Below, piece by piece: positions 34,621-42,644 of a stretch of 50,868 nt of DNA. Location of the stretch: the NCBI GenBank assembly GCA_025355745.1, contig JANXZA010000227.1, positions 1 to 50,868 on the forward strand. The letters are read 5' to 3'. A model generated the notes under the pieces. That model saw only the letters and a list, made by a program, of their open reading frames with translations. It was not told where the DNA came from and ran no database searches. This DNA is from Rhizobacter sp. (lineage in GTDB: Bacteria > Pseudomonadota > Gammaproteobacteria > Burkholderiales > Burkholderiaceae_C). Within the stretch, counting starts at the first letter, position 1, and each line of letters begins with the position of its first letter. Both the position numbers and the translations under genes were made by a program.

Positions 34621-35034
34621 TCAAGACTTGCCGCCACGTTGCGCGTCGAGATAGTCGCGCACCACGAACAGGTCGGCGACCTGCCCGCCGAGCATGCGGT
34701 CGAGCGCGCTGCGGCCGGCAAACAGCGGCGCGGTGTTCGGCTTGCGCACCCACTCGGCGGCGCGCTCGCTGCCGGGCAGCAGGATCTGCAGGGCCGCGAA
34801 GATGCCGAACAGGTAGGACAGGCGTTCCAGCACATGGCGGTCGAGCGCGCCGTTGACCTTGCCCTGCTTCCACTGGTACAGCGTGGTGCGGCCGATGCCG
34901 AGCAAGGTGGTCTGCTCGGCAGGGTCGAGCTTCCAGGCGTCGCTGAGGCGCCAGAAGGTCCGCAATGCAGCTTGCGCGGCCGATGCCGAACCGAGATCGA
35001 CAGGCGGGGCGATGGGTCGAAGGATTGCATTCAT
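34621..35034 (-). CDS. Xre/MbcA/ParS-type antitoxin of the RES module
   Basis: This protein of 137 residues has a helix-turn-helix-like N-terminal part (LSDAWKLDPAEQTTLLGIGRTTLYQWKQG) and a DUF2384 toxin-binding C-terminus (RLSYLFGIFAALQILLPGSERAAEWVRKPNTAPLFAGRSALDRML). It should bind and neutralise the downstream RES toxin and repress its own promoter. An ATG at 35052 would add six residues. Both starts lack a clear ribosome site, and 35034 leaves more room after the inverted repeat at 35056-35080. Confidence 0.88.
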   Translation of the reverse strand: MNAILRPIAPPVDLGSASAAQAALRTFWRLSDAWKLDPAEQTTLLGIGRTTLYQWKQGKVNGALDRHVLERLSYLFGIFAALQILLPGSERAAEWVRKPNTAPLFAGRSALDRMLGGQVADLFVVRDYLDAQRGGKS

Positions 35035-35055
35035 TCTCGTAGCATAGTTCATTCG

Positions 35056-35080
35056 CGAACAGATTTCATGAATCTGTTCG
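35056..35080. promoter_or_regulatory. Perfect inverted repeat, candidate operator of the Xre-RES module
   Basis: CGAACAGATT and AATCTGTTCG are perfect 10-base arms with a 5-base spacer (TCATG). It ends 3-21 bases before the two candidate antitoxin starts. A minus-strand TATGCT lies at 35041-35046. Confidence 0.7.
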
Positions 35081-35138
35081 TCGCTGCACACCGCCGCCGG
35101 TCTCGGGCCCGGCGCCGATTCAACCGGCTGGCCAGCGC

Positions 35139-35906
35139 TCAGCCGCGAGCGTGCGTCACGCCGCCGTCGATCACGAGTGTCGATCCCATCACATAGTCGC
35201 CAGCGCGTGAGGCGAGGTAGATGGCCCCGCCGGCCATGTCTTCGTCGCGCCCGATGCGCCCGGCCGGGATGCGCTTGGCGGTCTCTTCGGCCTGGTCGCG
35301 CGCGACGCGGTTCATCTCGGAGGCAAACGCGCCCGGCGCGATCGCGCTGACGACGATGTTGTCCTGCGCCAGCCGCAGCGCCATGCGGCGTGTGAGCTGG
35401 ATCAGCCCGGCCTTGCTCGCAGCGTACGAATAGGTCTCTTGCGGGTTGACGGAAATGCCGTCGATCGACGCGATGTTGATGACCTTGGCCGGCTGCGCTT
35501 TCGCTGCTGCGCGCAGCGGCTCGATCAGCGCCTGGGTCAGGAAGAACGGCGCCTTCAGGTTCAAGTCGACGACCTTGTCCCAGCCCTTTTCGGGGAAGGT
35601 GTCGAAGGTCTCGCCCCAGGCCGCGCCGGCGTTGTTGACGAGGATGTCGAGCGTCGATTCATGCTTCGCGTAAGCCGCGACCAGCGCGTTGATGCCGTCC
35701 ATCGTCGACACATCGCCGGGCAGCGAAATGCACTCGCCGTCGGCCGACAAGGCCTTCGCGGTGGCGTCGCAATCTGCCGCCTTGCGCGACGAGATGTAGA
35801 CCTTTGCGCCCTGCGCCAGAAAGCCCGCCGCGATCATGCGGCCGATGCCGCGCGAGCCGCCGGTGACGAGCGCGGTGCGGCCGGTGAGTGAGAACAGGTC
35901 GGTCAT
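35139..35906 (-). CDS. SDR family oxidoreductase
   Basis: This 255-residue classical short-chain dehydrogenase has the cofactor motif TGGSRGIG (residues 15-22), NNAG at 91-94, catalytic S147 (INIASIDG), and Y161/K165 in YSYAASKAG. R41 after the second strand (YISSRKAAD) favours NADP(H). The C-terminal VMGSTLVIDGG matches 3-oxoacyl-ACP reductase-like and gluconate dehydrogenase-like members. The substrate is unknown. It is 91 bases from the cca stop and on the same strand. Confidence 0.93.
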   Translation of the reverse strand: MTDLFSLTGRTALVTGGSRGIGRMIAAGFLAQGAKVYISSRKAADCDATAKALSADGECISLPGDVSTMDGINALVAAYAKHESTLDILVNNAGAAWGETFDTFPEKGWDKVVDLNLKAPFFLTQALIEPLRAAAKAQPAKVINIASIDGISVNPQETYSYAASKAGLIQLTRRMALRLAQDNIVVSAIAPGAFASEMNRVARDQAEETAKRIPAGRIGRDEDMAGGAIYLASRAGDYVMGSTLVIDGGVTHARG

Positions 35907-35997
35907 GGGTGTCTCCTTGGAATCTGCGCAGGTGCAGGCATTGATTGTGGGCAGCCGGAGGCGGCGCGGCTGTCACCCGCGCGTCGCGGCAGAAGCT

Positions 35998-37233
35998 TCA
36001 GGCCGGCAACGCGCCCAGCCCGGCCGCCACCGCAGCGACCCGCGCGGCCTGGATCGCCGTGCCGACGGCCGGCCCGCGCAGCCCGCGCGCGGCAGCCTGC
36101 GCCGCCACCTCGGCCGTGTCCACGGCGCGCGCGATCGACAGTGCTCGCGCCAGCCGCGCGCGCTGCGGGTACTCGGACTCGCCCAGGCCGAGCCGGCCGC
36201 GCGCATCGCACTCGCAGGCGAGCAGCATCTCGTCGAACCGCTCGGGCCGGCGCCAGCCATCGCAGCGCTCGATCAGCCGCACGATGGCCGCAGCGTCGAG
36301 CCCGGCGCTGCGGTGCACGTTGCCATGCTCGCGCGCGACCACATCGGCGAGTTCGCGGCAGGCCACCGGCACGCGCAGCCGCGCGCCGACCTCGCGCACC
36401 AACGCAGCGCTGCGCTGCTCGTGGCCGAGGTGACGCGGCAGCACATCGGCCGGCGTCGTGCCCTTGCCGAGGTCGTGCCCCAGGCAGGCGAAGCGCACCG
36501 GCAGGCCGGCGTGCAGGCGCGCGGCCATGTCGAGCACCATCATCAGGTGCACGCCGGTGTCGATCTCGGGGTGGTAGTCGGCGCGCTGCGGCACGCCCCA
36601 CAGGCGGTCGACCTCGGGCAGCAGCCGCGCCAGCGCGCCGCAATCGCGCAGCACGGCGAACATGCGCGAGGGCGTGGCTTCCATCAGGCCGCGCGCCAGT
36701 TCCTGCCAGACGCGCTCGGGCACCAGCGCATCGACCTCGCCCTGTTCAACCATCTCGCGCATCAACGTGCGGGTTTCGTCGGCGACCGAAAAGTCGGCAA
36801 AGCGGGCCGCGAAACGCGCCAGCCGCAAGATGCGCACCGGGTCTTCGGCGAAGGCCGGCGACACATGGCGCAGCAGCTTCGCAGCCAGGTCGCGCTGGCC
36901 ACCGAACGGGTCGATGAGCGCGCCGGCTTCGTCCTGCGCGATCGCGTTGATGGTCAGGTCGCGGCGCAGCAGGTCTTGTTCGAGCGTGACGTTCGGGCCG
37001 GCATGAAACGCGAAGCCGTGGTAGCCCGGCGCGGTCTTGCGCTCGGTGCGCGCCAGCGCATGTTCCTCGCGAGTTTGCGGGTGCAGGAAGACCGGGAAAT
37101 CCTGGCCGACTGCCAGGTAGCCGTCGGCGATCAACTCGTTGACGTCGGCGCCGACCAGCACCCAGTCGCGATCCATGCTGACGCGGCCGAGCAGCGCATC
37201 GCGAACCGCTCCGCCGACGAGGTAGCGCTGCAT
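35998..37233 (-). CDS. cca: CCA-adding tRNA nucleotidyltransferase with HD domain
   Basis: This 411-residue class II enzyme repairs and builds the 3' CCA of tRNA. The N-terminus YLVGGAVRDALLG and DRDWVLVGA hold the GG/RR and DxD-type motifs, followed by RRDLTINAIA and EDPVRILRLARFAARF. The HD part reads DTGVHLMMVLDMAARLHAG and FACLGHDLGKGTTP, so this is the multifunctional proteobacterial form with phosphohydrolase activity. The start at 37233 fits the family N-terminus. Upstream lies a palindromic repeat element. Confidence 0.96.
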   Translation of the reverse strand: MQRYLVGGAVRDALLGRVSMDRDWVLVGADVNELIADGYLAVGQDFPVFLHPQTREEHALARTERKTAPGYHGFAFHAGPNVTLEQDLLRRDLTINAIAQDEAGALIDPFGGQRDLAAKLLRHVSPAFAEDPVRILRLARFAARFADFSVADETRTLMREMVEQGEVDALVPERVWQELARGLMEATPSRMFAVLRDCGALARLLPEVDRLWGVPQRADYHPEIDTGVHLMMVLDMAARLHAGLPVRFACLGHDLGKGTTPADVLPRHLGHEQRSAALVREVGARLRVPVACRELADVVAREHGNVHRSAGLDAAAIVRLIERCDGWRRPERFDEMLLACECDARGRLGLGESEYPQRARLARALSIARAVDTAEVAAQAAARGLRGPAVGTAIQAARVAAVAAGLGALPA

Positions 37234-37254
37234 TGATTCGGTGGCCCTGAAATT

Positions 37255-37374
37255 CAACTCACGCACCGCAGAGGCGCAGAGAACGCAGAGGAACGCAGAG
37301 AAGACAAGTCATTGGTATTTCCTCTGCGCAACTCTGCGTTCTCTGCGCCTCTGCGCCTCTGCGGTGGTGAGTTG
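37255..37374. repeat. CTCTGCG-type palindromic repeat element, copy A
   Basis: About 120 bases form an imperfect inverted repeat between cca and the GST gene. The left arm begins CAACTCACGCACCGCAGAGG and the right arm ends CTCTGCGGTGGTGAGTTG; both contain GCGCAGAGAACGCAGAG or its complement. The right arm has one extra 9-base GCGCAGAGG-type unit. A related element lies at 43227-43354. Confidence 0.85.
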
Positions 37375-37413
37375 TCCTTTGCAGAGCGGCCGATGCGATC
37401 GTCCATGACAAGC

Positions 37414-38091
37414 TCAAGCCTGGCTGCGATACGGCTCATCGAAGGGCAGGAAGTCGTGCTCGGCACGCGCCTGCGCGATCCACTGCTGCATCGCCGGCAG
37501 CGCGACGATGCGCTCGCCATACGCGCCCACCGCCGGCGGCACCGGCAGCGCGTAGCTGCGGATGCGCATCACCACCGGCGCGAAGTAGGCGTCGGCAATG
37601 CTGAACGCGCCGAACAGGAACGGGCCGCCGTGTTCCGTCAGTTGCTGCTGCCACATCGCGTTGATGCGCGCCAGGTCGGCGGCCACGGCCGGGTCGTCGC
37701 GCAGCAAACGCGCGCCGACCTCGGGCAGCTCGGCTTCGATGTTCATCGGGAAGGCGTTGCGCAGGGCCGAAAAGCCGCTGTGCATTTCAGCGCACAAGGT
37801 GCGGGCTCGGGCGCGCGCCTTCGGGTCGGCCGGCCAGAGCTGCCTGGCGGGGAACTTGTCGGCCAGGTACTCGGCGATGGCCAGCGTGTCCCAGACCGCG
37901 AAGCCGTCATCGACCAGCACCGGCACCTTGCCGGTAGGCGCCACCGCCGCCAGCGCGAGCTTGAACGGCGAACCGTCCTCGAAGCTGAGCCGCAGCGTTA
38001 CCTCTTCGAACGCGATGCCGGCGTGCTGCATCAACAGCCAGGGCCGCAGCGACCACGACGAATAGTTCTTGTTGCCGATGTAGAGCTGCAT
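37414..38091 (-). CDS. Glutathione S-transferase family protein
   Basis: This 225-residue GST begins QLYIGNKNYSSWSLRPWLLM, with the S-x-R catalytic region. It keeps the thioredoxin-fold cis-proline (GKVPVLV), the DTLAIAEYLADKFP glutathione-binding segment and the helical domain with FLFGAFSIADAYFAPV. The substrate is not predictable. A strong AAGGAGG site supports the start. It begins 17 bases after the lytic transglycosylase stop, so the two are likely co-transcribed. Confidence 0.94.
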   Translation of the reverse strand: MQLYIGNKNYSSWSLRPWLLMQHAGIAFEEVTLRLSFEDGSPFKLALAAVAPTGKVPVLVDDGFAVWDTLAIAEYLADKFPARQLWPADPKARARARTLCAEMHSGFSALRNAFPMNIEAELPEVGARLLRDDPAVAADLARINAMWQQQLTEHGGPFLFGAFSIADAYFAPVVMRIRSYALPVPPAVGAYGERIVALPAMQQWIAQARAEHDFLPFDEPYRSQA

Positions 38092-38108
38092 GCAGCCTCC
38101 TTGGAAGT

Positions 38109-40214
38109 TCAGGGAAGGTCCTTGTTCACCGCCGGTGCGCTCGCGTCGGTCGGCCCGACGCCACGCCCGAGCCGCGGCTTCAAGGTCGGCGGTTGGCCGC
38201 TGATTTGCGCAGCGTAGTAGCTGGCGTTGCTGAGCACTTTCTTGACGTAGTCGCGGGTCTCGGTGAACGGAATGTTTTCGGCCCAGGCCGCCGTCTCGAG
38301 CTGCGGCCCGTCGCGCCACTTGCGCGGCCGGCCCGGGCCGGCGTTGTAGGCCGCAGCGGCCATCGCCTGCGAGCCGCCGAAATCGTCGAGCACCAGCTTC
38401 AGGTAAGCGGTGCCGAGGCGCAGATTGGTGTCGCGGTCGGTGATCGTGCCGGGCGTGTACGGCAAACCGATGCGCTTGGCGGTCCAGCTGGCGGTGGCCG
38501 GCATCACCTGCATCAGCCCCGAGGCGCCGACGCCGGAGCGCGCGTCGACGATGAAGCGCGACTCCTGGCGGATCAGGCCGTATACATAGGCCGGGTCCAG
38601 GCCGATGTCGCGCGAGCGCGCCGTCACGTCCTTGCGGAACGGCATCGGGAAGCGCTGATCCATGTCGATCTCGGTGCGGGTGCGGTCGCTGGTGTTGATG
38701 CAGCGGTCCCAGACCTCGCGGTCGCAGGCGAGTTGCGCGGCGGCCAGCAGTTCGCGGTCGGCGAGGCCGCGCAGGCTGTAGTTCCATTCGCGCACGCCTT
38801 CGTTGCGCAGGCCGAGCGTGATCAGCAGCAGCGCGCGCGCCAGCCCCGGGCTCTGCGCAGCGCCAGCACGCTCAGCGGCCGTGAGAGGCGCCGGGCGCGC
38901 CGGCATGAAGACCGGCTGGCCGAGCTGCTCGGCGGCCAGCGCGGCATAGAAATTGAGCTGGCCGGCGATGCTGGCCAGCAGCTCGCGGCCGAGTGCGCGC
39001 ATCGATTCGCCGTCCTGCGAATCGGCCGACACGGCAAGCAATGCGCGCGCCTTCCAGTAGACCCACGCCGGCTCGCGTTGCTCGGCCGGCGCCATCGCGT
39101 TGATGGCCTGCGTGACCTGTTGCCAGCGCGCCCTGCCGTTGTCGGCACGCAGCGCGGCGCGCGCCTTCCAGGCCAGCGTTTCGTCCGGCCAGTCGAGTTC
39201 GCGGCCGGCCTTGGCGGCACGCTGTGCGGCGCGCTGGAAGCGGTCGGCGGCATCGGGCTGGAGCTTGATCGCCGACTGCTTGGCGAGCATCGCCCAGGCC
39301 CAGGCGCCGAGGTCGGGCGGCAGCGCGCGGTCCCAGCGCGCGTTCAATGCATCGGCAGCGGCGTCGGCGTCGTCGGTGCCCAGGCGCATCAGCGCCAGCG
39401 TGGTCAACTCGGACGCGGTTCGGTTCGCAGTCGAGGCGCTGCGCGCAAGGTAACGCGCGGCGCCGTCGGTCAGCTCGGTGGCGCCGCTCGCGGCGGCCGG
39501 GCTGACCAGCGCGGCGGCCTGGCGCGCGGCGCGGGGACGGTTCGCGTCGATCGCGAAGCGCGCCTTGCGCCAGGCGTCGGTCGGCGTGAACTGCTTCGCC
39601 TCGGTGAGTGTGGTGGCGAGCAGCGCGCAGCCGTCGTCGGCGTCGCGCTGCGCGAACCAGGCGGCAAGCGCGGGCTCACGCACATCCTTACCGCTCAGAT
39701 GATCCGTTAGGAGGGCATAACAGGTGACCTCGCGGTCGTCGTTCATGCGAAAGCGCGGGAACTCGGCGGCGAAGTTGGCCCAGTCGCGGCGCTTGCCGAG
39801 TTCGAGCAGCCAGTCGTTGCGCAGCCGGTCTTCGACATAGCTGCCGCTCCAGCGCGCGCTGAAGGCGGTGACCTCGGCCTGCTGCGCTTCGCCAAGGCGG
39901 TTCGTCAGCTCCCAGTAGTCGGGCCACATCGCCAGCGGGTGGTTCGCGGCGATGGTCGCGGCGCGGTCGGCGGCGAGGCGGCCCCGGTCTTTTCGCTTCA
40001 AGGCGTCGCGCGCGTCGACCACGGCCGCGTCGGCAGCGCCGACGCTCTGCGCCTGCGCCTGCGCCTGCGCCTGCGCCCGCGCCGCCGGCGCTGCCGCCAG
40101 CAGGCCGGCAGCCAGCACCAGCGCACAGACCACGGCCAGCGCCGGGCGCCGCTCATATACTGGCTTGCGACGTTCGAGGGGCATAAAAACTGGCGGCAGG
40201 GTCGACTTCATCAT
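38109..40214 (-). CDS. slt: Soluble lytic murein transglycosylase
   Basis: This 701-residue periplasmic enzyme cleaves peptidoglycan with 1,6-anhydro-muramyl formation. A signal peptide (LAVVCALVLAAGLLAAAPAARA) is followed at once by an (Ala-Gln)5 tract. A long superhelical Ala-rich domain follows, then the catalytic domain with GLIRQESRF (E551 near the centre), SGVGASGLMQVMPATA and AAAAYNAGPGRPRKWRDG. The family Slt70-type layout is complete. The ATG at 40214 faces a TTG start of the divergent 5-FCL gene only 9 bases away. Confidence 0.95.
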   Translation of the reverse strand: MMKSTLPPVFMPLERRKPVYERRPALAVVCALVLAAGLLAAAPAARAQAQAQAQAQSVGAADAAVVDARDALKRKDRGRLAADRAATIAANHPLAMWPDYWELTNRLGEAQQAEVTAFSARWSGSYVEDRLRNDWLLELGKRRDWANFAAEFPRFRMNDDREVTCYALLTDHLSGKDVREPALAAWFAQRDADDGCALLATTLTEAKQFTPTDAWRKARFAIDANRPRAARQAAALVSPAAASGATELTDGAARYLARSASTANRTASELTTLALMRLGTDDADAAADALNARWDRALPPDLGAWAWAMLAKQSAIKLQPDAADRFQRAAQRAAKAGRELDWPDETLAWKARAALRADNGRARWQQVTQAINAMAPAEQREPAWVYWKARALLAVSADSQDGESMRALGRELLASIAGQLNFYAALAAEQLGQPVFMPARPAPLTAAERAGAAQSPGLARALLLITLGLRNEGVREWNYSLRGLADRELLAAAQLACDREVWDRCINTSDRTRTEIDMDQRFPMPFRKDVTARSRDIGLDPAYVYGLIRQESRFIVDARSGVGASGLMQVMPATASWTAKRIGLPYTPGTITDRDTNLRLGTAYLKLVLDDFGGSQAMAAAAYNAGPGRPRKWRDGPQLETAAWAENIPFTETRDYVKKVLSNASYYAAQISGQPPTLKPRLGRGVGPTDASAPAVNKDLP
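40048..40077. repeat. Five perfect copies of TGCGCC in the slt signal-peptide region
   Basis: Five uninterrupted hexamers encode alternating Gln and Ala immediately after the predicted signal-peptidase site of the transglycosylase. The repeat keeps frame. Confidence 0.95.
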
Positions 40215-40223
40215 GGGACCATT

Positions 40224-40811
40224 TTGAGTACTTCCGCGACACAAAACGCGCCGACTCCCCGGCCCGCATTGCGCCAACAGCAACTGGCGCGTCGACTTGC
40301 TTTCACATCGAGCCCGGACGCGGCGCCCGCCAGCGCCGCACTCGCAAATCATCTGGCGGCGGTGCTGCGCGAACTCGAACCCGACAGACTGGGCCTGTAC
40401 TGGCCGATCAGGTCCGAATTTAACGCAGCCTTGGCGCTGGCCGCCGACTCCGGGCATTCGAAGTGGCCGCTGGCGTTGCCCTTCACACGCCGCACGCCGA
40501 AAGCGATGGACTACCGCGTCTGGGACGGCGCGGAGCCGAGCGTGCTCGACGAGTCCGGCATCCGCGCCAGCGACGGCGCGGTGGTCGTGCCCGATGTGTT
40601 GCTCGTGCCCTGCGTCGGCTTCACCGCCGATGGCTATCGGCTCGGCTACGGCGGCGGCTACTTCGACCGCTGGCTGGCGCAGCACCCGGGCGTCACCAGC
40701 GTCGGCGTGGCCTGGTCGTGCACGCAACTGGAGGCCGGTGCCTACGTGCCGCAGCCGCACGACCAGGCGCTCACGCTGATCGTGACCGAGCGCGGCGTGG
40801 TCCCGCCGTAG
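40224..40811 (+). CDS. 5-formyltetrahydrofolate cyclo-ligase (copy 1)
   Basis: This 195-residue enzyme converts 5-formyl-THF to 5,10-methenyl-THF with ATP. Motifs are LRQQQLARRLAF near the N-terminus, LGLYWPIRSEFN, VVVPDVLLVPCVGFTADG and the ATP-site LGYGGGYFDRWLA. A TTG at 40224 is the best start; no in-frame ATG fits. The end overlaps the convergent LysR gene by 41 bases. A second 5-FCL gene lies at 42645, so the genome carries two. Confidence 0.92.
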   Translation: MSTSATQNAPTPRPALRQQQLARRLAFTSSPDAAPASAALANHLAAVLRELEPDRLGLYWPIRSEFNAALALAADSGHSKWPLALPFTRRTPKAMDYRVWDGAEPSVLDESGIRASDGAVVVPDVLLVPCVGFTADGYRLGYGGGYFDRWLAQHPGVTSVGVAWSCTQLEAGAYVPQPHDQALTLIVTERGVVPP

Positions 40812-41823
40812 TCGTTCGGGCCAGGGGCGCGTCGGCCCGACCGTCGCGCTCCCCTTCACGCTTACCTTCGCCCTCACCAACGGCCAGCCGCGTCAGCCGC
40901 GCGTGCTCCACGACCCACTCGCAGAACTGAGCCACCTCCGGCCGCGCCCGGCTCGCCGGCGCCACCACCAGCCAGTATTGATACGGGCTGTCGATGCGCC
41001 CTTTGGCGCCGAAGGGCTCGACCAGTTCGCCGCGCTGCAAGGCCTCGTAGACCAGCGCGACGCGTGCCAGCGCCACGCCGTGGCCGGCCAGCGCGGCCTG
41101 CACCTGCTGGTGAGTGAAGTTCAGGTACAGCCAGCGCCGGGGCTGCAGGCCGGGCTGGCCATGCAGGGTCAGCCAGCGGCGCCAGCTCAGGTACTCGGTG
41201 CTGGTCTTGGTGTCGTCTTCCTCGGCCAGCGTGTGCTGCGCCAGGTCGGCCGGCAACGCCAGCGGCGGCGCCTGCTTGCGGCGGATCTGCTCGGCCAGCG
41301 AGCGGCTCACGACCGGCGTCAGCACCTCGCCGAACAAGCGCAGCGCACCGGCCGGCGCCTGCTGGGTGCTGCAATAGCGCAAGGCCAGGTCGAGCTCGGG
41401 GTCGTCGAGGTCGGCGATGGCGTCGCCGGCCGAAACGCGGATGTCGATGTCCGGGTGCTCGCGCTGGAACGCCTCGATGCGCGGCAGCAGCCAGAGCGAG
41501 CCGAACGACGCGAAGGTCGTGACGCTGACGCGCTGGCGGCGGCGCGTCTGGCGAATCTGGCGCACCGCCGCGTCGATCTTCGGCAGGCCGGCCTCGACCG
41601 CGCGCAGCAGCGACTGGCCGCTTTGCGTCACCTCGACACGGCGCGTGCCGCGCATGAACAGCGGCGCGCCGAGTTCGTCTTCCAGGCCCTTGATCTGGCG
41701 GCTGATGGCCGACTGGGTGACGAACAGCTCGGCCGCCGCCGCACTGAAACTCAGGCGCCGCGCGACCGCCTCGAAGGCCCGCAGATTGCTCAGCGAGAGG
41801 CTGCGGTGGAACGGCTCGTTCAT
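40771..41823 (-). CDS. LysR-family transcriptional regulator (GcvA-like)
   Basis: This 350-residue regulator has the LysR winged helix (LSNLRAFEAVARRLSFSAAAAELFVTQSAISRQIKGLEDELG) and an effector domain in the GcvA/AmpR style (RVSVTTFASFGSLWLLPRIEAFQREHPDIDIRVS, then YLSWRRWLTLHG). The last 40 residues are charged (GEGEGKREGERDG, ARTTTAGPRRARSRSA) and overlap the 5-FCL gene end antisense. It is divergent from a DUF2917 gene across 88 bases, which it may regulate. Confidence 0.92.
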   Translation of the reverse strand: MNEPFHRSLSLSNLRAFEAVARRLSFSAAAAELFVTQSAISRQIKGLEDELGAPLFMRGTRRVEVTQSGQSLLRAVEAGLPKIDAAVRQIRQTRRRQRVSVTTFASFGSLWLLPRIEAFQREHPDIDIRVSAGDAIADLDDPELDLALRYCSTQQAPAGALRLFGEVLTPVVSRSLAEQIRRKQAPPLALPADLAQHTLAEEDDTKTSTEYLSWRRWLTLHGQPGLQPRRWLYLNFTHQQVQAALAGHGVALARVALVYEALQRGELVEPFGAKGRIDSPYQYWLVVAPASRARPEVAQFCEWVVEHARLTRLAVGEGEGKREGERDGRADAPLARTTTAGPRRARSRSA

Positions 41824-41911
41824 ATCAAATCCGCATCAATGGCGTGCCGGAGTTTCATTGGATCTTTCCACTTTCAAGAACGATGATAGCAAGGCACTTC
41901 ACAGGAGATTG

Positions 41912-42358
41912 ATGATGAATGCGCAACTGAATCGAGTCTCTTTCGCAGCCTTCGACGGGCCCGGATCGCAGCGCCGCATCGAGGCCGGGCAGGCGTTGCC
42001 GCTGGGCCGGCTCGGCGGCGAATTGAGCGTGCTGCGGGGGCGAGTCTGGCTGACCCGCGATGGCGACCTCGGCGACCACCTCGTCGATTCGGGCGAGCGT
42101 GTGCGCCTGGGCGTGGCCGAGAACGCGGTGATCGAATCGTGGGACAGCGGCCAGCCGGTGATCGTGCGCTGGAACCCGCGCCGTCAGACCTTTTTCGGCG
42201 CGCTGCTGGCCGAGCCGCTGCGCGGCCTGGCCTTCGTCACACGTTTGGCGGCCGGCGGCTTTGCGGCCCTGGCCCGAAGCGCGGCCGCCAGCGCCAGCCG
42301 GGCCCAGGGCTGCATCAGCGGCGCCGATTCGATGGCCTCGTCGGGCGCGCTGAAGTAA
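41912..42358 (+). CDS. DUF2917 domain protein
   Basis: This 148-residue protein has a small beta-rich domain (RIEAGQALPLGRLGGELSVLRGRVWLTRDGDLGDHLVDSGERVRLG, then AVIESWDSGQPVIVRW) typical of DUF2917, whose role is unknown. The C-terminal 50 residues are helical and Ala-rich, ending AQGCISGADSMASSGALK. AGGAG precedes the ATGATG start. The last 175 bases run antisense to the TfoX-like gene. It sits head-to-head with the LysR gene. Confidence 0.8.
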   Translation: MMNAQLNRVSFAAFDGPGSQRRIEAGQALPLGRLGGELSVLRGRVWLTRDGDLGDHLVDSGERVRLGVAENAVIESWDSGQPVIVRWNPRRQTFFGALLAEPLRGLAFVTRLAAGGFAALARSAAASASRAQGCISGADSMASSGALK

Positions 42359-42597
42359 CCCAGCGCGATCGACTGGCCGTCGGCGCTGTAGCGGAACGGC
42401 GTGCAGCCGGCCGCCTCGAACAGCGGCCGGGTCTGCGCGTCGACCTTCAGGTACAGGCGCTCGGCGCCGATCAGGGCGATGAACACCTCGTCCACGTACA
42501 GGCCGTGGCCGCCGAACATGCGGCGCGAGCGCGTCGTGCCCAGCGTGGCCAGCAACTCCAGGCAGTGATCGACGAATTCGTTGCGCGCGCTGACCAT
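42184..42597 (-). CDS. TfoX/Sxy N-terminal domain protein
   Basis: This 137-residue protein has the TfoX N-terminal fold: NEFVDHCLELLATLG, RSRRMFGGHGLYVDEVFIALI, LYLKVDAQTRPLFEAAGCTPFRYS and MGYFSAPDEA-like IALGYFSAPDEAIES. It lacks the C-terminal TfoX domain. Sxy/TfoX proteins act with CRP in competence, but single-domain members are of unknown role. The end is basic (AAKRVTKARPRSG). The start at 42597 was preferred to 42618. Its final 175 bases overlap the DUF2917 gene on the other strand. Confidence 0.85.
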   Translation of the reverse strand: MVSARNEFVDHCLELLATLGTTRSRRMFGGHGLYVDEVFIALIGAERLYLKVDAQTRPLFEAAGCTPFRYSADGQSIALGYFSAPDEAIESAPLMQPWARLALAAALRARAAKPPAAKRVTKARPRSGSASSAPKKV

Positions 42598-42644
42598 GGT
42601 GCAGTCTTGCACAATCAAGGCGCCGACCTCAACCTGGAGCCCGC

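Noticed and set aside
38193-39710. Plus-strand frame of 505 codons
   Set aside because: It is antisense to the lytic transglycosylase, which carries catalytic motifs.
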